From: Annulohypoxylon bovei var. microspora
Lineage: Eukaryota > Ascomycota > Sordariomycetes > Xylariales > Hypoxylaceae
Direction: 5' to 3'
DNA length: 64,000 bases
Assembly (NCBI GenBank): GCA_022836615.1
Contig: MU405279.1
Location: 124,001 to 188,000 of the forward strand
Part shown: positions 10,691 to 20,980 of the stretch, piece after piece
How positions within the stretch are numbered: the stretch's first letter is position 1
Layout of the letters: each line of letters begins with the position of its first letter
Position numbers and translations under genes: made by a program
The notes under the pieces: generated by a model
What the model was told of the DNA's origin: nothing
Databases searched by the model: none
Seen by the model: the letters and a program-made list of their open reading frames with translations, nothing else

Positions 10691-12621
10691 ATGGGAAACT
10701 CGTCATTGGAGGAGGGCAGCGATAGCGGGAGCGCCGAGGCCCGTGGTAGTGGTAGTGCCAAAAGTGGCAGCTCGAGGCCGTCTTTTACCGATTATTGGAA
10801 ACGCACCAAACAGGCGGCGAGATCTATCACCTTTGTCTCGAGCGGCCCTGACCTACAGGCAGGTATGTAATGATCATATATTCGGATTTGTGATCAGCAT
10901 CGATCTACCCGCGCACTTATAAATACCTACACACCTATTCGCCTTTCTAGGCTGAAATTATTTGTCATAGGGCTGAGATGCCCGGCGCCAAGCCGTAGTA
11001 TCGGTTGGCTACAAGAAACCGCATCACACAATCCAATTCTACCCACTTGTTGCAGGGCGATGATGTAAAACATCACAGACGTCAGGGGACCCAGTATGGG
11101 TGAACCAAACCAACCAAGCGGATGTCTCGTTGGCTCTTTATAGCTCTTTAGTCGGCCCATAAGAAGCTTTCTTGGCTCTGCTCGCTCGCTTGGTTTCTCC
11201 TAAACCACCTGCATACTACGGCTAAGGACAGCCTAGCGCCAACACTTATATACACATACATACATACCTCTTCTCGATCCTACATATCCCACATATCCTT
11301 ATTCAGCATATGCGAAGGCCTACAGATCGCCTTGCTGCCATGCAGGTGAAAGCTAACTCCTGGTTCTTCTATCTAGGGCCCAGCAAGCACGACAACCACA
11401 ACAGCGGCAACGACGAACACCAGGAGTCGGACCTCAGCAAGGGCAAGGCGCGGAGAGCTCAGGTCCGGAAGGCGCAGATCCAGCATCGGGAGCGCAAGGC
11501 CAACTACACGAAGCAGCTCGAGATGGACGTCGCCCGCCTGCGCGACCTGATCGAGCAGACCGAGCGCCAGAGCTTGACCCTTAGGACCGAGAACGAGGCC
11601 ATACGGCGGCGCCTTAACTTCGCCTCGGCGCCGGAGCCGGAATTCGATTTCTCGTTCCCGCAGGATATGGTGCCGGAGTACACGGTCAGCCTACTCGCCT
11701 CGTCCGAGTCCCTGGCCACCCCGCTCTACCAGGTCCAGCGGATACCGACGCCATCGTCTCTATCGTCGCATAGTCCCGCCGTAGGGGAGGGCGTACAGGA
11801 GTTCATTGACGTGGGGGGCGTCCTGGGGATGATGATGTCGCAGGCGCAGGTCGACCACGCTATCAACTTTATCCTAGGGTACGTGGCCCCTTTCCGATAG
11901 AGTGAGTTATGCCGAGCTAAATGTTAACATTGCTTCCTAAAATAGGCTCGAACATATCTGCTGGAACCACTTCCACCCCTCGTACTACGCCCACGGCGAC
12001 TACGACCCGGAGGGCAAAGAAAACGGACACATGCTAATGGCCAGCGCCCTCGCGCTCCGCAGCGCGCCGCCCGGAGTGTGGGAGCAGATCAGCGCGGAGA
12101 ATGAGCGCAGACAGCAAGCCCCTCCCGCCGCGGCACCCTCCCCAGACGCCCTCAGTACCTTCCTCTCACCCAGCAGCAACGCTCCTCCCTCCGCCACCAC
12201 GCTAACATCGTGGCCGCTCCCCCCTCCCCCCAGCACCAGCACCAGCACCAGCACCAGCGCCGCCAGCCACAGCCACAGCCACGGCCACGGCCACCAGCAC
12301 CACTACAACCCGAACTTCAGCCACCCGACCAGCAGCACGACGGAGCCGGCGCTGACGCTGGAGTCGCTGTACCACCTGGCGTCGAGCCTGAACCCGGCGT
12401 CGGGCCCGGAGCTGGCGCCGGTGCAGGCGTGGTTCGAGATCGCGCGGCTGTACGGCGGCGCCGCGGTGCTGGACGCGCCGCTCATGGACCGCGTGCGCGC
12501 CGCCCTCGCCCCTGCCGTCGAGTGCCTGCACTTCGGCGCCGTCATCCAGCGCCCCGCCTTCGAGGACGCCGTCGCCGGCGTGCTCGGGCCCGTGCCGGTC
12601 GTCGTGCCGGGCGCGATTTGA
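10691..12621 (+). CDS. Fungal bZIP transcription factor
   Basis: Preferred model: exons 10691-10862, 11377-11878 and 11946-12621, 449 residues. The basic region and zipper (residues about 80-135) read RRAQVRKAQIQHRERK then NYTKQLEMDVARLRDLIEQT. The usual invariant Asn of the basic region is Val and the usual Phe/Ser is His, a variant known in some fungal bZIPs. Exon 1 (MGNSSLEEGSDSG...) is joined by a 514 bp intron whose donor (GTATGT) and branch/acceptor (GCTAAC...CTAG at 11352-11376) are strong and in phase. The alternative is a start at 11310 with one intron and 414 residues. Exon 3 is extremely GC-rich and carries Ser-Thr and His-Gly-Ser repeats. Target genes are unknown. Confidence 0.8.
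12231..12258. repeat. CAGCAC hexamer repeat inside bZIP exon 3
   Basis: About 4.7 direct copies of CAGCAC encode an alternating Ser-Thr run in the bZIP protein. The repeat is in frame, so unit gain or loss would change length without a frameshift. Confidence 0.85.
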
Positions 12622-13010
12622 CGGGTCGGGTCGATCTAGTACCTACGTACCTAGGTTTGTAGCGTGAAGGGTGGAGAAAAAACGAAGCTAGGTGGGCGTG
12701 ATAGGCTTTTTGCTATTTTGAATTTCGTGGGAGTTGGGTTTTATTTAGGGTACGGGTCATTATGAAAAGAAGATCGAGATGCGGCGGAAGCAAATTTGTA
12801 TGTGTATATAGGTACTTATGCATATGTGTATACGAACATAGGAGATTAAAAATAGGAGCATAGTACGGGTAGCCGAGAACGTAGGTAAGGAATGCTGATT
12901 TTTGACGAAAAAGGGAATCACAAAAGTACGGGGAACATTATACTAGGCATATTCTATTCTACCGACCTACCTACCTCCTACGAAGGCCTCTATCATGTTG
13001 ACAGTATGCT
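12622..13010. other. Intergenic region upstream of the transposon
   Basis: The bZIP 3' end, with AT-rich sequence and a few TAGGTA-type motifs. No gene is seen. Confidence 0.4.
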
Positions 13011-13012
13011 TA

Positions 13013-13832
13013 CAATAGGGCCGCATAATGGGATCCATTTACCGTATTTTTACAGACCTCAATTCATATACCGTAAAATCACGGGTATAAAAATATAAAC
13101 CATTCAATCTGCAAACATCATACAATTCCACCAGTTTATATTTACAATTAATGGTTTTATAGTTAATCAATTGAATGGTTTTTTGCCAATTGAACGGTTT
13201 ATTGTACGAATGGTTTTTTCCTGGTCAAATCGTCTTTATCTGGTCCAAAAGTCTAAATATTGTAAGTACCTGTGTACCTAAGGTAAAGCTTTGAAGGTGC
13301 GAACCCCTTATATATACCTAAATTACAAGAAACCCTCCCACGCGTATGTGACCTTCCTATGTAACTTACCTAGTAATGACCTGTGGTGTAATCGTAAAGC
13401 CAACAAACCTCATGCGATCAGTGATTGAGTACCTAGTAGTTCAATTGTAAAAATGTATCTGATTTTCTAAAGTCCTCAATCAATTGAAGTGAATATTTAA
13501 TATGCAGTGATTAGTAAGATTACATAATAACCTAAATCAAGCAATACCTGGAAAGGTAGGACCCCCTCCTTTTGACCACCTTTCGCACCTCCCTAAACCA
13601 TATTTCGACGGTTTTTATTAGAAAAAAACCACTCGAAATGAAAACCGTTCGTTCAGAAAAAACCATACGTCATACGATACGTCTATTCGCTTTTGAACCA
13701 TCTTATGGTTAGACCGTTGGTGTTTTCAGCTACGGTGGTTCATTAGTCCTTGAGGCAATAACCGTTCATCGCGGGTAACTGTATAAGTACTGTATAAATA
13801 CGGTCAATGGATCTCATATTGCGCCCACAATG
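13013..13832. mobile_element. Tc1/mariner-like non-autonomous DNA transposon (MITE-type), 820 bp
   Basis: The ends are imperfect terminal inverted repeats of about 46 bp. The left end reads CAATAGGGCCGCATAATG then GGATCCATTTACCGTATTT (13013-13056). The right end, read inward on the other strand, is CATTGTGGGCGCAATATG then AGATCCATTGACCGTATTT. The two arms are roughly 75-80% identical without gaps. The element is flanked on both sides by TA (13011-13012 and 13833-13834), the target duplication of the Tc1/mariner superfamily. The interior is AT-rich, has no open frame of transposase length, and carries repeated ATGGTTTTTT motifs near each end in opposite orientation. It therefore looks like a non-autonomous copy moved by a transposase encoded elsewhere. 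Superfamily assignment rests only on the TA duplication and the CA...TG ends. Confidence 0.8.
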
Positions 13833-14351
13833 TAACAAACTTTTGATCAGCTGCATAAATTTATCTACTACGAAGTTTAAGGCTAAAAATTTCGTACATC
13901 TATTTGACTAGGGGTCAAACCTGTGTAAAAAGAGAGGTTATTTTAGAGTGCCCTAGGTTATTGTGGTTAACCAACTAAATTCTAGCGCATAGATCACTAT
14001 TGGGTAGGGCTGAGGTTGACACAATTGCTGATCTACCGGGCAAGGGCCGCAAAAGATGTGCGAAACTTTCGACCTTAACCTTCATAGACCCCGTATAAAT
14101 CACGGGATGGCGAATTCTCAAACCAAGAACATGTCACCATATGCTCAGTACCCCCGAAGAACCGTGATTCGTGTTATTCCACTACATCCCACTAACAGCC
14201 AATCGTAATCCGAACACAAAACTACAGTCCTAGAATCCGCACGGTACTTTTTTTCCATCGCGGTATCCTTCCTCTCCTTTCCCTAATCCCTTCGATCAAG
14301 ATCGGCGGCTCTTATCGGACAATCCCATATTCCATACACCTACACCTACAC
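13833..14351. other. Intergenic region downstream of the transposon
   Basis: About 520 bp between the transposon and the DOP1 stop codon. No gene seen. The end next to DOP1 is a short CACCTACAC-type repeat. Confidence 0.4.
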
Positions 14352-17300
14352 CTACAACGCCTTGACAATCGTCCGATCGTCGAATAGATCCCTCAACAAG
14401 CCGTCGACGCACGTCTCGACGTCCAGCACACCCATGGCGTACGTGGACTCGAACGCGTAAATGCTCAGCTGTCCGAAGAACGGCCTTAGGATCTTGGCGA
14501 CCAACTCGTCCTTGCGGTCCACGGCTAGCTCGTCGTTGATGCCCCCTGGATGACCAAGTAGCGGTCTACGGAGCGGCATACCAGAGCTGCTGTTCGTCGC
14601 CGCCATCGCGGCGGCTGACTCCGTCTGCAATGCCGATGTACTAGTTCCAGTGTTGCCTAGCTCCTCCGATAGCTCGTCTACGAGCGCGACCGGCTGGTAG
14701 CTGGCGGAGCGGTAGATGGAGTCGATGGTGTCGGTGACGAAGAGCCACTCGTGTAGCTGGAAGTCGTCGGGAGCCGCGGCGATGAGTAGGTCTAAAAGCT
14801 TGCAGGCCTGGAGCACGGACGTGTTGTTAAAAGTGTCGGATGACGCGCTGTTGTCTGGCGCGGCAACGGAAGATATAGCTGCGTGAAGCTCGGCATTAAC
14901 GGTGGGCCACAGAACCGCGAGGTGGATGGCGGATGTTCGGAGGACGAGGGCACGGACCACCATATATATGTCGGCACGGGTGGTTGAGGATGGCGAGGAA
15001 GTAGAAGTCGCTGCTAAAAGCTCGATGATACGTTCGAGAATATTTGGTAAGTCCGTAACGAAAGTATCCATACCACAGGCGAGAATTATGGTTGCGACGC
15101 GGCGCAGATTGAGCTGCGTTTTGCGGTCTGCTTCTAATCTCGCCGAAGTAGCGCCCACTCCAAAGACTATGCCAGCCGTCGTAGGTGGCGTTATGCGGCT
15201 CAGTATTTCCGTCATTCGATCCTTGTCCGTGATTGTCCAAAGTTTCAATAGGGGTAGCCAGTCGCTTCGCACAAGATGAACGGAAGAGTTAAAGAATCGT
15301 GAGTCGTTGAAGGCATCCCCAATATCCTTCTTCCAAGTTTTCTGGTTGCCAGGAAGTCTAGTGAGTTCCTGGAGTAGAGTCAAGGCGCTCTTAGAAATAG
15401 TATCGGGGAAGGCTTTTGAGCGGATAGACGGGCCGATCACGTTTGTGGAAATGGCCCCTGCTGCTGTCAAGACACGGTCTGATTCTACAAGGATCTTGGG
15501 CAGGTTAGGGACTATGTTAGACAGAATGCCGACTATATCATCGGCTCTATCCGTTGGTGATATAAAGCGACTCTCGCCCGTTTTTAAACGTTCTGATTGT
15601 AAGGCAGATAATCCGTCCGAAAATGATGCGGGTCTAGTAGTGAAAATAGCTGTGAGCAGTCGTAGGAAGAGATCCTAGTATAGTGTCAGTAATACGCTGA
15701 CAAGTCCTGGAAAGTTATAAAATACGAACCCCTAGATCTCTTCGCATTTTCCTCTGCTCTCCGAAGTTAGTATTGTCCACCTTTTCACCTAAGATCGCCG
15801 CGAACTCCAATAGGCTGGGTAGTGTTTGCCTATGTGGGAACGGATTGCCTAGTAGATCCTTGAGAAAGATCATACAGTCTTGCCAGATTTCATCCATTGT
15901 ATCATCTTCAAGGGACCTAGTATAATCGACTAGAAAAATCACTAGGTCCGTGTCTTGTAGTTCGACAGTCAATGTCGACTTTCTGGATGTTTCTAACGCG
16001 CTTGGATTTGTTCGACTGTAGATAGCATTGAATATAGCGGGAATAGTATGCCTCGGCCGAGATCCGTCCAGAGCAGGGAGTAGGTTGAATACTTCCGAGT
16101 GCTTAGTTGTATCGGGATCACTCAGTGAAGTACGCCAGATGTCAACTACCGTCTCTAGGCATTCCAGTGCTTCAGCTGCGAATACATGTTCTAGAAGGCG
16201 TCTAGCTCGATTTCGCATACGTAGTGATGTATAATTGAACGATGACGCCGAATCCATGTCAAGAGTGCCAGCTTCACTTCCCTGTCCCCAAGACCAGATC
16301 TTAAAACACATCCGGACCGCATCCTGAAAGGCAAGTAATACAGTAAGTCTGTCGTTAGCAGTCGCGCTTCGAGATTGTGGAGTATCCGAATTGAATACTC
16401 CAGACACCATGTTCCCGAAGAATCCCTGGGGTTGATCAGGACTCTTTACCACCTGGGCCCTAGCCTCAGCGGCCAGCAACTGATCATGTGCTTTGGCGAG
16501 CACTTGCTCGAGTGCATTCAGCAATGATATTAGAGTTGACTCCGGAGCATTGATCATTTCAGATGGATTCCCGTTCTGTTTAAAGGTTGTTTGCAGGTTG
16601 CTAAATGTGCTAGCAATCTGGCTGCAGAGTGTTTCTACTAGAGGTATGAGAACCTGGAAGATAGAATCCGAATAAAGTGGCAAACACTCTGCGAGGAAGC
16701 CCACCCAGCTGTCTAGCACTGCCCGGCTACTGGGCGAACGAAGACCGGCTTGAATACAATTCAGTAATGCGGTCGGCGGCTGCGTAAATACATGTATGCG
16801 TTCAAGGGGAGCCAGAGACAGCCGCAAGCTACCAGACGGGTGGCCCATAGATCGTTTCTCGCCGACTGGTGAAGACGGTAGTTCTGCGGGTGACGCATCT
16901 CGAAGCTTAAGTGAAGCGAATATAACATCAAGTAGAAGTACTTGAATATAAGGATCAGGTCCTCCAAGGGATTGAGCAAGCCGATCGATCAAGACATCTT
17001 CTATTTTCAAACGCGACAAAGTTTCCGCGAAAGGGTTGAGTAGTATCTGATGGAGAAATGTCAATGCACAGCGATGAAGCTGGGCTACCCGGGGCGGCAT
17101 CTGGTAACAGTTTGGAAACTGGTTTCCAGCGATACATCTCATGCAAACACGAAGGAAGAATTCTTGTAAGGACAGGCTGCTGTCGGTACCAGCTAGACTT
17201 TATCAGTAAACGTGTGAAGAACACCCAAATTAAACCAACTTACATATTTCTATTAGGCTCTGGTTAGGTTCTTCGATTATGCTTGTTGCGAGGACTCCCC

Positions 17301-20300
17301 AGAATGCATCAGGGGCCCATCGAAATATGTTGGACAAAGTGCGGAGATAGTAGAGTGCGAGGTCAACGTCGTCCTCTGTTGAGAATTCAACGGATTGGGT
17401 TGTTGTGGCAGCATTGGCAGTCGGAGGAAATTTTCGCAGGAATCGAAGTTGTGAGATCTTCGTGACGAAGATTAGGAAGAGTCTAAATATCCATCTTAGC
17501 CATGTCACTGTTACTCATTCTAAAATACTCGAACCTACTTATCAATGCCAACCATAGTGTTCAGCCAATTCTTGACCATCATAAATAACTGGGTTCGTTC
17601 ATCTAGGAGACAATCAAGCATCAAGAAAAGGGGTCTTGTGAGCATGACATCGTAATGATCCATTCCGGCTAGTCGAAACGTCGGTCTAGACTCAGTTGTA
17701 GGAGCCTTTGAGACTCTTCGATCAGAATGTGAAGGATTGTCTTGCAACGTATGAGACCAGAGGATGGTGAAACTTCGACCTCCATCGGCTGGCCGTATTG
17801 AAAACGTGCCCGTAGTGCCATCCTTTAGCATGAGATCAGCGATGACCGCCTCAATATCACGGTTTGAGGTTGTAAGAGCGGTCTGTAGTTGCCAAAGACA
17901 CCTGACGGTCTCAACATGGTATTTTGGTTCCGACAAAGATAGGAAACTCCACGCATGGCGGACTAATGGTTCAACCAGGTTTGAAAGATAAGCTGTTGGT
18001 ATCCTCTCACTAGTGTAAAGTTGTGTCGAGAGGAAGAGGATTGATTTAAACGAGACAAAAGTTAGATTGCGTGTGGACAGCCGTGTTTGCATGGCGGACA
18101 GTAGCCTTTCAGTATCTATAGTATACTCGTAAGGAATTTTGGATAGAAGCAGTCCTAAGAGTCGACTTCTGATAGACATTGATGCTTCCTGGTTGGTTAC
18201 TGCGAGGCTATCGCAGGTCAGGCTACATGCCTTTTGAGCTAGGAGACCCCCAACAGTCCGCGAAGCGAAAGGCATTGGCGTAGCCTCAAGGTTCCCTTGA
18301 TCAGATACATAGAAATTCCTGATCTTCTTGAGCATTTCGCTGTTTGTCGTAGATGCTACTACGGGTCCCTCTATAGACCCGATCGAATCTCGCTTTTCTG
18401 ATCTAGTCGGAAATGCCCGCTGTGGGATGAGTTCTACCAAGTTTCGTGCAATGTCAAGTGCCTGAGATGAAAGGCTAGAGCTTTCACTTTCGCCTAGAGA
18501 TTTAGATGAGTTTTTGCGCTCTTTCACTTCCTCCAACATTGCTAAGATAGATAGGGCGGCGAGAGGAGCATGGAGGGATACCATTTCCTCTTCCCGGACG
18601 TTAAAGTGCGTCATGATGAACTGAACAAGTGCTAACTTCTCATTACGCTCCGCATTTGTCGCGTTCCCTGGACTAATAGCCTGTGCCATAAGTCCTATCA
18701 TTTCGCCATATATGAGCCCACTTTCGACGCCGTCAAAGAATACACTCGCACTGCGTAAGACTTCATTGAACTCGGCCTTATTCGAAGCTTTGGTTTTGAA
18801 ATCTTTCACGCTCTCTATTACCGGGAGGAAGATTTCCGGTACTACCAGGCCGCCTATCTCCCACCTATCCATGAGGGAAAGACATATTCGGTATGGCCGG
18901 GCTCTCTCTATTGGGTTGCTGCTCGATGCAGAATTGATCATTGCTAGTAATGCCCGCGTCAAGGGTTGTAAGCCGTACTCCTCGAAGTAACTCGTTTTAG
19001 AATTCAGATAACCGTGATGGTCAACTGGCGAGCTAGGTGACTCCAGACCATTCTCATGTTCTTGACTTGGAGGATCAGGTCCCAAAAACCAAGCCCATAG
19101 TCGTCGATTAAGACTCATATCCCTTCTAGTTACAACTCCGGCAGCAGCACGAAGCAGGAGTTCCAGATCATCGCTCTTAACTCTTTTCTGCAACACCTTA
19201 GAATGTAAGGGGAGATGTGTAACTAGAAGGTCTAAGAAACCTCGCTGTATAAGAATTTGCTCGTCCCCTAACCCGGAAGCAAAGCACCTGAGAAGTAAAC
19301 CAGGCTCAGGGGAAGTCACGAGATTCGAAAGCTCTGACGATAACTTTTCAGTCTCGGCTTCTTGAGCTTTATTTGAGTGGACGTCTTGAACGAGGGGGTG
19401 TCCAAGTGTCGGTAGTTTGCGAATAAGATATGCAAGAGCACCAGGACGTCGACTCTGGCTCGTAATTGCAGCTAGAAAGAAGCATTGCCAGAAGAAATCA
19501 TCTCCCGTCGAATCTGTTGCAGTGATATCTCGGCAATTGGGAGGGCGGATAGCAGCCTTAAAGCTTTCTAGGATTTTTAATGTCCGATCGAAATCCTCGC
19601 TTGTTTCCTCTTCTAGTCCGGGTAGAATGGCTAGAACAACGCTCTTCATAGCCGGTCGTAGTGACCTAGGATCTACATGGAGCACATGGTTTTCGAGTAG
19701 ATCGAGGAACGGAGCCCTGACAGAAAGGGACGCGAACGACAACGTCGTAGCTAGGCCGGGGAGGTATAGAGGGAGATCTTTGGATAGACCATCCTTCCCT
19801 ATAATCGAGAAGACATAATTGTAGACCTCTAACGCTTTCTGGTGCACACCAGAAGGAAGCGAGGGGTTCAGGCATTGTGAGAGGCGCTTTGCGACCAGCG
19901 TTTTCGATGGGATAATAGTCGTGCTCGCTTGACGTGCTTGTAGCGCCTACAAAAGTGACTTCTCAGCATGATTGATTCCTAGATAGCTACGGGTTTAAGG
20001 GACAGGTTGCTTACTTTAAGCAGTCTACTTAGAAATGAGATATAGTCTGCCCATTCTTCTAAAGCTGTATCAAACAGCGACAGGGCTCGTTCGACGCCTG
20101 ACGCATATTTTCGGTAGTGCTTGTCTTTAGTTGGAGTATCCTCTATATAGAATATGTACGTTAGCAAGATGTAGGATATCGAAATGTAGCATGGGACTCA
20201 GTATTGGGTGGGTGTTGAATACCTGCGCCTAGTTGATTCCTCCATTGTCTTACTGTGGGAGTATTCGGACCAGAGCTATCCGGAGAGAGAGAACGACGAG

Positions 20301-20319
20301 GTCCGGGTTCGAGGGCCAT
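14352..20319 (-). CDS. DOP1: Dopey (Dop1/DopA) membrane-trafficking protein
   Basis: Six exons (20319-20223, 20142-20015, 19946-17539, 17482-17244, 17192-15730, 15674-14352) splice in phase to 1885 residues, close to the usual 1700-1900 for fungal Dopey. The N-terminal Dopey domain is clear: KYASGVERALSLFDTALEEW, ADYISFLSRLLKALQARQ and LPSGVHQKALEVYNYVFSII. Later helical, Leu-rich repeats (LSLQEFFLRVCMRCI, DLFLRLLTAIFTTRPA) also fit the family. Dop1 works with the Neo1 flippase and Mon2 in Golgi/endosome trafficking, and in Aspergillus dopA affects hyphal morphogenesis. Intron 5 uses donor GTTCGT. The gene is divergent from MON1, another trafficking gene. Confidence 0.93.
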
Positions 20320-20980
20320 AGTTGCATAATTGGTATAGTTGATACTAAGGAGGAACTGGTCGTAGGACCATAGGGTCTCGTTCAAGGGTAGGGGAGTCGA
20401 AGCGCATATCTTTGCCGAGGCGCATTCGTTTGCGAGGTTGTAATTTAGTTCGAGGTTGCTTCGTTGAAAGAGACCACGATACACGATACACGGGTACACG
20501 GCCTAGAAATTGAAGCGCATAGCCTGAACCTTTTTGCGAATTACGTTGCAGGTACCCACTAAATTGGTACACCTACCTGCTGTGCAAAGGCAAGTACCTT
20601 AAAATAAGGCAGCCTGGGAAATGTTTCATGTGATCTGATTGGTTACAGCCCTTGTAGTTTCAGGGTGTCTCCCGCCAGCTTATGCTAAAGATATCCCGAA
20701 ACGGATGTTCAAATGACGTCTAAGCGATAACGATAAGAAGCTCCACCATGTCCACCATGTCAACCATGTCAACTCCAGACCTCACCCTTATTACTACCTC
20801 TTACATAAAGCAAGTTATGGTAACTAAACTAAACTTAACTTCACTTCACTCCACTTAACTAAACTTCCCCATGGCAAATAATCATTATATGGCGGGCAAA
20901 AGTTGACACTATATACGATTGTCTAACAACACAATTGTGAAAAGGATGATACAGCCAGTTATCACGGAAATTGAGGAAAG
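20320..20980. promoter_or_regulatory. Divergent promoter region of DOP1 and MON1
   Basis: These 660 bp separate two start codons. They hold a CRE-like TGACGTC at 20714-20720, a nine-base tandem repeat at 20742-20768 and a pyrimidine/AAACT-rich tract at about 20820-20870 that could serve as the MON1 leader. Whether the two genes are co-regulated is inference. Confidence 0.5.
20742..20768. repeat. Nine-base tandem repeat in DOP1/MON1 promoter
   Basis: Three head-to-tail copies: TCCACCATG, TCCACCATG, TCAACCATG. Each unit contains an ATG in ACCATG context, so if transcribed as part of the MON1 leader they would be upstream start codons. Confidence 0.8.

Noticed and set aside
12202..12662. Long antisense and alternate frames in bZIP exon 3
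   Set aside because: Low-complexity translation of GC-rich repeats; no independent start or domain.
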